Origin: Candidatus Sabulitectum sp.
GTDB lineage: Bacteria > Fermentibacterota > Fermentibacteria > Fermentibacterales > JCC-6
DNA: 7,364 bases
Assembly (NCBI GenBank): GCA_029940175.1
Contig: JAOZRM010000157.1
Span: 1 to 7,364 of the forward strand
Direction: 5' to 3'
Shown here: positions 1-6,483 of the stretch, one piece after another
Layout of the letters: every line of letters begins with the position of its first letter
Numbering within the stretch: the stretch's first letter is position 1
The notes under the pieces: model-generated
What the model was told of the DNA's origin: nothing
The model's input: the letters and a program-made list of their open reading frames with translations, nothing else
Databases searched by the model: none
Made by a program: the position numbers and the translations under genes

Positions 1-733
1 TGCCATCGTATTCCTTAACCATCTTTCTGCCCTCTTCACGCATCATACCGCTTGTTTCGCGGATAACATTGGGCTTCTCGCAGATGGTAACGCTTTTGTA
101 ACCAAATTTCTTTGCATATTCGAAAGCAGCCCTCAGTATTCTCTGACATGCATTTCTGGAAAATATTCTTGTGGAAACAGCAAGATCTTCTCTAGGCACA
201 TCACCAAAGTTCTTTGAGAATTTTATGTGTGTGTTCAAAGCATTGTAAACCACATCCGGAGGGTTGGTCCATTCCACTCCACCGTAAAGACCTTCAGTGT
301 TCTGACGGAAAATGACCGCATCAACAAGCGGCTCCTCAATTGTGTCTCCAGGTCCTCTTCTGATAAAGTTAAGAGGGTTGCCTGTAAAAGCCTTGCATGG
401 ACGAGTGCAGATATCCAGATTGAAGTGCTGACGCATGGAAACAATTGGACTGAAATAAACAAGACCTTTGTCACGCAGGGAAGGATCAAGATCCTCCATA
501 GCTTTGTCCTTGGGTTTGGAAGTAATTGCCCCGAATAAGGCGATCTTGTGCTTTGCAAGCAGATCAATTGTTCTCTGAGGAAGAGGGTTTCCCTCTTTCT
601 TCCAGAACTCCCAACCAATATCAGCATGAACATAGTCCGCTTCAAAACCAGCTGCGTCCAATACCCTCAAAGCTTCTTTCAGTACCGGTTCACCAATTCC
701 GTCTCCTGGCATTGTTACTACTGTTCTCTTCAT
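1..733 (-). CDS. Isocitrate/isopropylmalate-family dehydrogenase, probably isocitrate dehydrogenase (3' end outside window)
   Basis: Only the first 244 residues are in the window; the gene runs off the left edge. The family oxidatively decarboxylates 2-hydroxy acids with a second carboxylate, using NAD(P) and Mg or Mn, in the cytosol. The N-terminus carries the family GDGIG motif (residues 10-14). Aligned from memory to E. coli isocitrate dehydrogenase, the substrate residues appear as Ser95 (Ser113), Arg101 (Arg119), Arg111 (Arg129), Arg143 (Arg153), Tyr150 (Tyr160) and Lys220 (Lys230). Ser95, and the IFRQNTEGLYGGVEW stretch at 141-155, favour isocitrate over isopropylmalate. Two oddities are Ile97 where E. 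coli has Asn115, and a longer segment between GAITS (68-72) and the substrate loop. The coenzyme-specificity residues lie beyond the edge, so NAD versus NADP cannot be judged. It is last in the minus-strand series, 80 nt after the tricorn gene. The start is supported by an AGGGAG ribosome site. The family call is firm; the exact substrate is not (homoisocitrate or isopropylmalate remain possible). Confidence 0.85.
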   Translation of the reverse strand, partial: MKRTVVTMPGDGIGEPVLKEALRVLDAAGFEADYVHADIGWEFWKKEGNPLPQRTIDLLAKHKIALFGAITSKPKDKAMEDLDPSLRDKGLVYFSPIVSMRQHFNLDICTRPCKAFTGNPLNFIRRGPGDTIEEPLVDAVIFRQNTEGLYGGVEWTNPPDVVYNALNTHIKFSKNFGDVPREDLAVSTRIFSRNACQRILRAAFEYAKKFGYKSVTICEKPNVIRETSGMMREEGRKMVKEYDG

Positions 734-742
734 TACAATATT

Positions 743-748
743 CTCCCT
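743..748 (-). promoter_or_regulatory. Ribosome binding site of the dehydrogenase gene
   Basis: On the minus strand this reads AGGGAG, nine nucleotides before the ATG at 731-733. It supports that start and shows that the gene has its own strong initiation signal rather than depending on coupling to the tricorn gene. Confidence 0.7.
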
Positions 749-768
749 GAAGTAAAAAATGACCAATA

Positions 769-794
769 CTGCCGCCGGACCCTACCGGCGACAG
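769..794 (-). terminator. Intergenic GC-rich hairpin, possible weak terminator or attenuator
   Basis: Between the tricorn stop and the dehydrogenase start there is an inverted repeat with arms 769-778 and 785-794. Nine of ten pairs match (C772 opposite A791 is the mismatch), the inner CGCCGG/CCGGCG is perfect, and the loop is six nucleotides. On the minus strand a run of six T (754-759) follows only after a nine-nucleotide gap, so it is not a textbook intrinsic terminator. It sits about 35 nt before the dehydrogenase ribosome site. It could partly terminate read-through from the tricorn unit, act as a processing or stability element between two cistrons, or attenuate the dehydrogenase. The structure is seen directly; the role is inference. 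Confidence 0.4.
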
Positions 795-813
795 GAAAAT
801 AAACCCCAAACAG

Positions 814-3800
814 CTAAAGAGGTACCCCCTGTATAAGATCCACGGCACTTTGAATTGCTCCATCGAGCTGCCGGTCAATTCCCTGTCCAATATCCTCCGG
901 CATTTCCAGAACCAGCACGTCTGGAGCAACTCCATTATTCTCCATGTTGTTACCGTTCAGTGTATACCAACCAGTTCCCGGAAGTCTGAAACCGGTTCCA
1001 TCAGCGAGGTCAACATCAACGGTGCCGATAACAGCTCCGTATGTAGCATTTCCAACAACTGGTCCAAGATCCAGTTCCTTCCACGCTGCAGGAAATATCT
1101 CCGCATCGGAATAACAGGTCTCGTTGATCAGGAGAACCAGAGGTTTCTTCCACACACCAAGAGGTTCAACGGTAACGGTTCCACTTCTGCTGGAACTCAT
1201 TGCGTATTGCTCAGCTGCAAGACTGGCAAGAATCTGATCATGGGTGGATCCGCCGCCATTACCCCTTACATCGATTATCATTGCGTCTCTTCCAAGTCCC
1301 TCTGCATAAAGATCTCTTCTGAAATTCTTCACTGATTCCAGATCCATTGAGGGGATATGAAGATAACCAACCCTGTCAGAGGAATAGAAAGAAACCCGAT
1401 CTCTCTGCCTTGAAAGCCACTCATCATACTCAAGATTCCAGAGATCCCACTGAGAGATCGGAGTTAATCTTACACGCAACGGCTCACCATTCCGTATGAA
1501 ATTGATCTCTATCTCTCTGTCTGCCGTGTTCCTGAGAGGGGAATAGAAATTATGATTCCACCCAACGAGTTCCCCGTTGATTCTAGTGATAATATCCCCT
1601 TGAATAAAGCCGGCAAGATGACCTGGTGATCTGGGAAGAAGGCTGTCGATTCTAACTCCGACGCCATTGTATAGATGATCTGGAAATATACCCGTTTCTC
1701 CTGTATATGCCGTGCGAGAGTATCTGTACGGCCCGTAAATTCCCAGATGAGATGCCGAAAGCTCACCAAGCATCCTTCTAACAACATCATTGAACTCATG
1801 GTTGATCAGGGCTGCTGCTGCCCTGTCCTCATACTTGTCCCGCATTTCATCCCAGTCTATGCCATGCATATCGCTGTCGTAGAAACTGTCCCTGAGTTGT
1901 CTCCATGCTGAACAAAACTTTTCTCTCTGCATATGATCCCTGAACTGTGAGTATGGAGCTGACCATGAAAGCATATCACCATCAGTATTTCTAAGAGAAG
2001 AACCATAACTGAGATAAAAAACCGCACCGGCAGTTTCTGTATCAGTTGGTTGAATTCTTTCGGGAGAATAATCTCCACCGCTCACCTTTGTAAGATTCTC
2101 ACCATCCCAGTCAACAGAGTAGAGTTCCATACCTCTGGAAATGTCTGTTGAAGGGAAGTAGATCTTGCGTCCATCAGGGGTAATTCCGAAGAAGTTGTAG
2201 TAACCATCCACAGTGCAGAGCTCCTCAGTACGCATGTAAAGGTCTGCGGTATTTGCTGTTACAACCTCCAAAGGAATATCAAGAAGCACATCTCTATCTT
2301 CCATTTTAGCTTCCCAGTCATCAGTATCAAACCATGCCTGCATAATGGAGTAATCCCCATCATCGGTTCGACTGGCCCAGATAAGCCTTCTTCCGTCAGA
2401 CGGCCATACTGGCTGAAAGTCATCATTGGGATGGCGACTGACATTCACAGGATCTCCTCCGGCCGCTGAAACTATGAAAATGTCTTCGCGGTGGGCCTCC
2501 ACTGTTGTGCTGAAAGCGATCCATCTGGAGTCAGGCGACCATGAATGGTGTAGAATTCCAGTGGTATCGCATACTTTCCTTGATATGCCCCCGAGAACAT
2601 TCATGAAATACAATCTGCCTTGACTGTCCAGGAAGGAAAAATCACCTGATGGCGCCCATTCCGCATTGCAGGATACTTCCTGGCCTGTGTTGAGTTGATC
2701 AAGGTTAATTTGAATGGGATCTCCCTGGTTGATAACCACTTCCCCAACCACAATTGTCACTTTCCCCTGGGACTCTCTCTGAAAAAGAACCATTGAGCCG
2801 TCAGGGCTTATCCTGGGTCTACTCTCCAGAGCACTTGTAGTTGTTATTCTAACCGCATCATCAAGTTTACCGTCTGTGATGGTTGCAGCATAGATCTCTC
2901 CTTCTGCCTCCATGACCATAAAAGACGCATCACTGGCAACTGAGAAATCAGACGTGTAAACACCCGCAAATGACAATTCCTCAAGGGGAAAAGGAAGATC
3001 AACGTTTGCAGGAAGATAAATATCTTCCATGACCATATCCGCTGTTGAAGCACGAATAAGTTTTCCTGCAGACTCAAAAACAACAACAGAACCGTCAGCA
3101 CTTATTGAAGGGAAAGTTATCCCTCCCGGAACAGGAGAAGAAAGAGGATTCCCCTGTGTATCATAGAACCTGTCCTGACCGGTTTCATCTTCCATAACAT
3201 AGAAAACATCCCCATGGGAGTCTGTCAGAGGCCATCTCTGATCTGAGTTAAGAGAAGCCAGAGGAGTGTACCTGTCGACTTCTGTCAGCCAGAGAGAACT
3301 TGAGGCACTCCCGGAGTAATGCCTTCTCCACCAGGGAGTAGATCCTCTTTCTATCACATATCCCCCGGAAACACCTGTGAGATTGTTTACAGAAGCTGCA
3401 AGTTCAATAGCCGGAGTTCCTCCAGTTGGAGGGATCTTCCATACCCAGTTGCTCCCACCCTCTCGGGAAGAGCAGAAAAGAACCTGATCCCCCTGCCATC
3501 CCAGTACCCTGTCTTCGCCTCCATGATATGTCAGTCTGGTTGAAACACCCCCATCAGACGGCATCACATAAACATCTCCATCTCCAGTAGCATTGTTTGT
3601 GAATGCGATCCACTCTCCATTCCCGCTGTATGCAGGATGGCTGATCCTTCCCTCACCCGGTGTAAGACATCTTGATACGCCACCAGACACAGAAGCCTCC
3701 CAGAGCTTTCCTCTCCAGCAGAATACCATTTCAGATCCATCAGGAGATACAGATGGGAATCTTGGATCAACTATTTCATCGAATGTGGTTATTGACGTAA

Positions 3801-3825
3801 GAATAAGAGCAAGAAGTAATAGCAT
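814..3825 (-). CDS. Tricorn-type protease (S41 family), probably exported
   Basis: The product (1003 aa) has the full tricorn architecture and is close to the 1071 residues of the archaeal enzyme, which trims oligopeptides. Residues 20-600 form beta-propeller repeats with recurring SPDG-like turns (27-30, 241-245, 339-343, 429-432, 549-552), corresponding to the six- and seven-bladed propellers. A helical C1 region (about 625-700) carries Ser692-His693. A PDZ domain spans about 712-790. The C2 catalytic domain (about 815-970) has GNGGG at 855-859 (oxyanion), the nucleophile Ser906 in the YSD context, and Glu962 in MENNGVAPD. These match Ser745, His746, Ser965 and Glu1023 of the Thermoplasma enzyme, so it should be active. 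Residues 2-13 are hydrophobic, like a short signal or anchor, but no basic residue precedes them, so export is uncertain. An in-frame TAA lies 15 nt upstream, which fixes the ATG. The start overlaps the upstream methyltransferase by 50 nt. Confidence 0.93.
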   Translation of the reverse strand: MLLLLALILTSITTFDEIVDPRFPSVSPDGSEMVFCWRGKLWEASVSGGVSRCLTPGEGRISHPAYSGNGEWIAFTNNATGDGDVYVMPSDGGVSTRLTYHGGEDRVLGWQGDQVLFCSSREGGSNWVWKIPPTGGTPAIELAASVNNLTGVSGGYVIERGSTPWWRRHYSGSASSSLWLTEVDRYTPLASLNSDQRWPLTDSHGDVFYVMEDETGQDRFYDTQGNPLSSPVPGGITFPSISADGSVVVFESAGKLIRASTADMVMEDIYLPANVDLPFPLEELSFAGVYTSDFSVASDASFMVMEAEGEIYAATITDGKLDDAVRITTTSALESRPRISPDGSMVLFQRESQGKVTIVVGEVVINQGDPIQINLDQLNTGQEVSCNAEWAPSGDFSFLDSQGRLYFMNVLGGISRKVCDTTGILHHSWSPDSRWIAFSTTVEAHREDIFIVSAAGGDPVNVSRHPNDDFQPVWPSDGRRLIWASRTDDGDYSIMQAWFDTDDWEAKMEDRDVLLDIPLEVVTANTADLYMRTEELCTVDGYYNFFGITPDGRKIYFPSTDISRGMELYSVDWDGENLTKVSGGDYSPERIQPTDTETAGAVFYLSYGSSLRNTDGDMLSWSAPYSQFRDHMQREKFCSAWRQLRDSFYDSDMHGIDWDEMRDKYEDRAAAALINHEFNDVVRRMLGELSASHLGIYGPYRYSRTAYTGETGIFPDHLYNGVGVRIDSLLPRSPGHLAGFIQGDIITRINGELVGWNHNFYSPLRNTADREIEINFIRNGEPLRVRLTPISQWDLWNLEYDEWLSRQRDRVSFYSSDRVGYLHIPSMDLESVKNFRRDLYAEGLGRDAMIIDVRGNGGGSTHDQILASLAAEQYAMSSSRSGTVTVEPLGVWKKPLVLLINETCYSDAEIFPAAWKELDLGPVVGNATYGAVIGTVDVDLADGTGFRLPGTGWYTLNGNNMENNGVAPDVLVLEMPEDIGQGIDRQLDGAIQSAVDLIQGVPL

Positions 3826-4585
3826 TTCGCATCCCCTTTAGTGCAAGGACCAGGAGTCTGGGTGATAATTCATCATCATAAGGGCTTCGGTCGTAGTTTC
3901 CCCATTGAATTATATCACAGAATCCGGCTTTCATCAAAAGGTTGATTATCTCATCACGACTGGTTACTGCAAGATTCAGTGTAATTTCCTCTGTAGTTTC
4001 GCTGCTATCGTCTACAGTTGTGTAGAACATGTGGTACTTCACAGAGTCAGGGTTCCGTCTGCGCTCAACCTTCTCTCTGAGTATGAGTCGGGTTCCATCA
4101 GGCATTCTGGCGCAGTATCGTTCAGTGAGGGGTTCAGAATCTCTTCTTGAAAATACAGGGCTCACCTCAAGAAGAAAAATTCCCCCGGGTGCAGTTACCC
4201 TGAAGGCCTCATTGATGATTCCTATCCTGATATCTTCTTCGGGAACACATTGAAGCCCGTTGTAAGGAAAAACCACCACAGGGAATGAACCTGACCTGAA
4301 AGGCATCTCTTCGCCTGTTCCCTGTATCCTCATTGCCAACTTACGGTCTGAAGCAGTCCAGTCGTGCAGCATGGAATCGCTGGGTTCAAGAGCAACTGTA
4401 ACAGACTTTCCCTGCAGTGAACCTGCAAGTCTGCCGGAACCGGCTCCAATCTCCAGGCACGCACCGGTATACTCTTCTCTTAACTGTGTGTAGAAATCAA
4501 GTTCAGGCTTATCAGCAGGAAAAACGATACCTTCTTCTGCATTGAAATATTTGGCATATCGGTTCCAGAGATCCCTTGTACTCAC
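3776..4585 (-). CDS. Class I SAM-dependent methyltransferase
   Basis: This is a 269-residue protein with a Rossmann-type methyltransferase fold. Motif I is EIGAGSG (45-51), the acidic residue ending strand 2 is Glu68 in VALEPSD, and the post-motif strand is RVTAPGGIFLLEV (129-141). The segment from about 228, GNYDRSPYDDELSPRLLVLALK, is a C-terminal signature common in small methyltransferases of unknown substrate. The substrate (small molecule, lipid or protein) cannot be read from the sequence. The open frame continues upstream as a shadow of the peptidase gene; I chose the GTG at 4583-4585 because the recognisable protein starts there and it lies five nucleotides after the peptidase stop, implying translational coupling. 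No good ribosome site is visible, which fits coupling. The family signature ends near residue 250; the last 19 residues are read through the start of the tricorn gene. Confidence 0.82.
   Translation of the reverse strand: MSTRDLWNRYAKYFNAEEGIVFPADKPELDFYTQLREEYTGACLEIGAGSGRLAGSLQGKSVTVALEPSDSMLHDWTASDRKLAMRIQGTGEEMPFRSGSFPVVVFPYNGLQCVPEEDIRIGIINEAFRVTAPGGIFLLEVSPVFSRRDSEPLTERYCARMPDGTRLILREKVERRRNPDSVKYHMFYTTVDDSSETTEEITLNLAVTSRDEIINLLMKAGFCDIIQWGNYDRSPYDDELSPRLLVLALKGMRNAITSCSYSYVNNHIR
3833..3839 (-). promoter_or_regulatory. Ribosome binding site of the tricorn gene, inside the methyltransferase gene
   Basis: On the minus strand this reads AAAGGGG, seven nucleotides before the tricorn ATG (3823-3825). 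It lies within the last codons of the methyltransferase gene, so translating ribosomes pass over it. Another ATG at 3830-3832 is in the methyltransferase frame and is not the tricorn start. Confidence 0.7.
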
Positions 4586-4590
4586 GCTGA

Positions 4591-5490
4591 TTAGAATGCA
4601 GCTTCCGCGGATCCCGCTCTTATGATGAAATCCTCCGGGTCTATCTGAATCCCGTTCCTGAGAACTTCGTAATGCACGTGAGGACCAACGGACCTTCCAG
4701 TGGAGCCCACCCTGCCGATCAGATCTCCCCTTTGAACAGACTGTCCAACAGCCACATCGATTGCGGAACAGTGAGCATATCTGGTGGATATTATATCTGA
4801 ATGCTTGATCACCATATTGAGACCCCAGCCACCGCTCCATCCACAGAAAATTACTGTTCCATCAGCAGGAGCAAATATTGAAGTTCCAGTATTTGCGGAT
4901 ATGTCAATCCCTTTGTGATATCTCACCGCCCCGGTGAAAGGGTCAACTCTCGCCCCGAAATCGCTCACAAATATTCCGTTCACCGGCCAGATTGAAGGCG
5001 TATGTCTTAGTTGATCAGCTTTTTCAACAAGAAGCACTGCCAGAGAATCGTATGCAATCTGTTCTGCATGTGCCAGTCGCTCACAAAGGAGAATTCTCAG
5101 TTCAATATCGTCAATGTATCTGAATATATCGGTGCCGGTGTTTTCCAGCGTAAACTGCTCAAGCATCCTCGAGAAATCTATATTCATATCGGCTGCGGCC
5201 ATAAAGGCACGCTCTTCGCGCTGAGCAACCTGTTGAAGATTTCGTTGGATATTCTCTACCCTGGTGTTTAGCTGGATCAGCTCCCCCTGTAATGTAAGGT
5301 ATTCCTGATCAGCACTTAAACGCGAGTTACTGGAAACCCCTTTTCCTATACTGAATCCCAGAGCCATAAATACACACACAATCCCCACGGCGATCAAAAC
5401 AGACCAGCCTGCTTTGGCAGAAGACATGATTATGTGCCTTCGCTTGTGAGACGGATTGTCTGGAATCCAGTTTAGTGAGCCCTTGAACAT
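4591..5490 (-). CDS. Membrane-anchored M23 family metallopeptidase with coiled coil
   Basis: This 299-residue protein probably cuts peptide cross-links in peptidoglycan on the outer face of the cytoplasmic membrane. A short basic cytoplasmic tail (SHKRRH, 14-19) precedes one transmembrane helix (about 29-48). A long helical, probably coiled-coil region follows (about 58-160), then the LytM/M23 domain (about 168-290). All expected zinc and catalytic residues are present: His192 and Asp196 (HKGID), His240 (YAH), and His271 and His273 (HVH). It is therefore more likely an active endopeptidase than a degenerate activator such as EnvC or NlpD. The chosen ATG leaves 13 nt after the sigma stop and keeps the tail typical of such proteins, but its ribosome site is weak. 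An internal ATG (5425-5427, Met22) has GAAGG nine nucleotides upstream and is a real alternative start. The five-nucleotide gap to the next gene suggests coupling. Confidence 0.9.
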   Translation of the reverse strand: MFKGSLNWIPDNPSHKRRHIIMSSAKAGWSVLIAVGIVCVFMALGFSIGKGVSSNSRLSADQEYLTLQGELIQLNTRVENIQRNLQQVAQREERAFMAAADMNIDFSRMLEQFTLENTGTDIFRYIDDIELRILLCERLAHAEQIAYDSLAVLLVEKADQLRHTPSIWPVNGIFVSDFGARVDPFTGAVRYHKGIDISANTGTSIFAPADGTVIFCGWSGGWGLNMVIKHSDIISTRYAHCSAIDVAVGQSVQRGDLIGRVGSTGRSVGPHVHYEVLRNGIQIDPEDFIIRAGSAEAAF

Positions 5491-5503
5491 AAATCTGGCT
5501 ACT

Positions 5504-6352
5504 CTACTTCAAAAAATGAAGCAGGGTTGTACTGTCGCTGGTCTCATGAAGCTTGGCAATGGCTCTGTTCTTGAGCTGTCTGACTCGTTCACGACTGATG
5601 CCCATTGTTCGACCTATCTCGGCAAGTGTGTGACGTCTGTCAGTTTGAATACCGAAGAAGAGTTGAATAATTGTGCGCTCTCTGTGGTCCAGTATACTGA
5701 GCATATCACTGACACTGGTTTTCAGAGCATCTACAAGAACAGCCTCGTTGGGCGTGACACCCCCCTCTGCTGCTATCATTTCCTGGAATGTTTTATCGCT
5801 TCCCTCATACACCGGACTATCAAGAGACAAATGTGTACTGTGAATTGACATCATCCCTTCCACCTCTTCCCTGGATACGTCCAGCTCTCCTGCTATTTCA
5901 ACAGTTGATGGATCCCTGCCCAGTGAATGACCAAGCTCTCTGGTAGCCCGACCCATTTTGTACAATTCACCAACTCGGTTCAATGGAAGGCGAACGATTC
6001 TGGACTGTTCCGCAAGAGCCTGGAGTATGGCCTGCCTGATCCACCAGACAGCATAGGTGATGAAACGACAGCCCTTGGTCTCATCGAAACCCTTTGCAGC
6101 TCTAATAAGACCTACGTTGCCTTCGTTGATAAGATCCTCAAGAGCAACACCTTGATTCGCATACTGTTTTGCTATTGATACAACGAATCTGAGATTAGCC
6201 TCTGTGAGTTCATTCAGTGCTTCCTGATCTCCTTCTCTGATCCGTAGAGCAAGATTCGCCTCCTCTTCGGAAGTAAGAGTATCACGAGTGCCTATCTCTC
6301 GGAGATAAAGCTCTAGAGAGCGTCCTTCTGTTCTTCTTGTGGCCAAGTTCAT
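5504..6352 (-). CDS. RNA polymerase sigma-70 family factor (RpoD/SigA type, lacking region 1.1)
   Basis: This 282-residue sigma factor directs RNA polymerase to promoters. Region 1.2 is near 12-40 (SLELYLREIG). Region 2 spans about 51-122: the core-binding LINEGNVGLIRAAKGFD (74-90), then the melting and -10 recognition helices around YAVWWIRQAI (100-109) and QSRIVRLP (116-123). Region 3 is about 124-200. Region 4 (about 215-270) ends in a clear -35 recognition helix-turn-helix, TLAEIGRTMGISRERVRQLK (242-261). The acidic region 1.1 of long primary factors is absent, as in group 2 factors and in the short primary factors of Bacteroidota and Chlorobi; whether it is the housekeeping factor cannot be told here. 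I prefer the ATG at 6350-6352, with AAAGG three nucleotides ahead, over the TTG at 6380-6382, which has no ribosome site and would add ten residues. It heads the minus-strand unit downstream of a palindrome-rich divergent promoter region. Confidence 0.94.
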   Translation of the reverse strand: MNLATRRTEGRSLELYLREIGTRDTLTSEEEANLALRIREGDQEALNELTEANLRFVVSIAKQYANQGVALEDLINEGNVGLIRAAKGFDETKGCRFITYAVWWIRQAILQALAEQSRIVRLPLNRVGELYKMGRATRELGHSLGRDPSTVEIAGELDVSREEVEGMMSIHSTHLSLDSPVYEGSDKTFQEMIAAEGGVTPNEAVLVDALKTSVSDMLSILDHRERTIIQLFFGIQTDRRHTLAEIGRTMGISRERVRQLKNRAIAKLHETSDSTTLLHFLK

Positions 6353-6355
6353 CCG

Positions 6356-6360
6356 CCTTT
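6356..6360 (-). promoter_or_regulatory. Candidate ribosome binding site deciding the sigma factor start
   Basis: The minus strand reads AAAGG followed by CGG and then the ATG at 6350-6352. The three-nucleotide spacing is short, so initiation may be moderate. The competing TTG at 6380-6382 has no purine-rich element in front of it. Confidence 0.45.
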
Positions 6361-6428
6361 CACAACCTGCATATTTTTTCAAATGGCTTTTGCTCTATAT
6401 ATTGCCGAGGTCGGTTTTGGTTCCGGCT

Positions 6429-6457
6429 AAGATAATCGATTTGTCAACACTTGACAA
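6429..6457 (-). promoter_or_regulatory. Candidate promoter for the sigma factor-led unit
   Basis: Reading the minus strand, TTGTCA (6457-6452, five of six to the -35 consensus) is followed after exactly 17 nt by TATCTT (6434-6429, four of six to the -10 consensus). Transcription would start near 6422, about 70 nt before the sigma ATG. The -35 element lies inside the large palindrome, which would suit repression by a bound dimer. The opposite strand offers GATAAT (6431-6436), a good -10 for the divergent gene, but no matching -35. The host sigma preference is unknown, so this is only a candidate. Confidence 0.35.
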
Positions 6458-6461
6458 ATCG
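6437..6461. repeat. Perfect 11-bp inverted repeat with 3-nt spacer, operator candidate
   Basis: The arms 6437-6447 (CGATTTGTCAA) and 6451-6461 (TTGACAAATCG) are exact reverse complements around CAC, making a 25-bp dyad. It lies between the divergent sigma and zinc-ribbon methyltransferase genes. The symmetry and length suit a dimeric transcription regulator such as a TetR-, MarR- or GntR-type protein; I do not recognise the motif as that of a named regulator. Each strand also contains TTGACA, identical to the sigma-70 -35 consensus. As RNA it would form a stable hairpin on either strand. No T-run follows, so it is not an intrinsic terminator. Confidence 0.8.
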
Positions 6462-6475
6462 TCAAGGGGTTGACG
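6460..6475. repeat. Second inverted repeat, 6-bp arms, sharing the GTCAA/TTGAC half-site
   Basis: CGTCAA (6460-6465) and TTGACG (6470-6475) are exact reverse complements around GGGG. It shares two bases with the end of the larger palindrome and repeats its half-site core, so the region presents GTCAA, TTGAC, GTCAA, TTGAC starting at 6443, 6451, 6461 and 6470. Its right arm touches the GGGAG ribosome site (6475-6479) of the plus-strand gene, so binding here, or an RNA hairpin, could affect that gene's expression. Confidence 0.65.
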
Positions 6476-6479
6476 GGAG
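6475..6479 (+). promoter_or_regulatory. Ribosome binding site of the zinc-ribbon methyltransferase
   Basis: GGGAG is followed by TATT and the ATG at 6484-6486. The spacing is a little short. The site abuts the right arm of the second inverted repeat, so folding of the leader could limit access to it. Confidence 0.5.
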
Positions 6480-6483
6480 TATT

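Noticed and set aside
235..645. 136-residue minus-strand open frame within the dehydrogenase
   Set aside because: The dehydrogenase frame on the same strand carries all the conserved family motifs; this frame is an out-of-register shadow.
850..1335. 161-residue plus-strand open frame opposite the tricorn catalytic domain
   Set aside because: It is a shadow frame: the opposite strand carries conserved PDZ and catalytic-domain codons, and the translation shows no recognisable domain.
4586..4840. Upstream extension of the methyltransferase frame to an ATG at 4840 (354 residues)
   Set aside because: The extra 85 residues lie opposite conserved M23 catalytic-domain codons in another frame, are rich in Arg, Ser, Cys and Trp, and show no methyltransferase similarity; the GTG at 4585 fits the domain and the gene spacing.
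6353..6382. TTG start for the sigma factor adding ten residues
   Set aside because: It has no ribosome site in front of it and lies upstream of an ATG preceded by AAAGG; I could not fully exclude it.
6404..6427. Possible hairpin GCCG...CGGC and CCGA-GG-TCGG in the sigma leader
   Set aside because: The arms are only four bases and the loop pairing is poor; this is expected by chance in a stretch of this composition.
6437..6461. The large palindrome as a bidirectional intrinsic terminator
   Set aside because: No T-run follows the dyad on either strand, and the flanking genes diverge, so there is nothing to terminate there.
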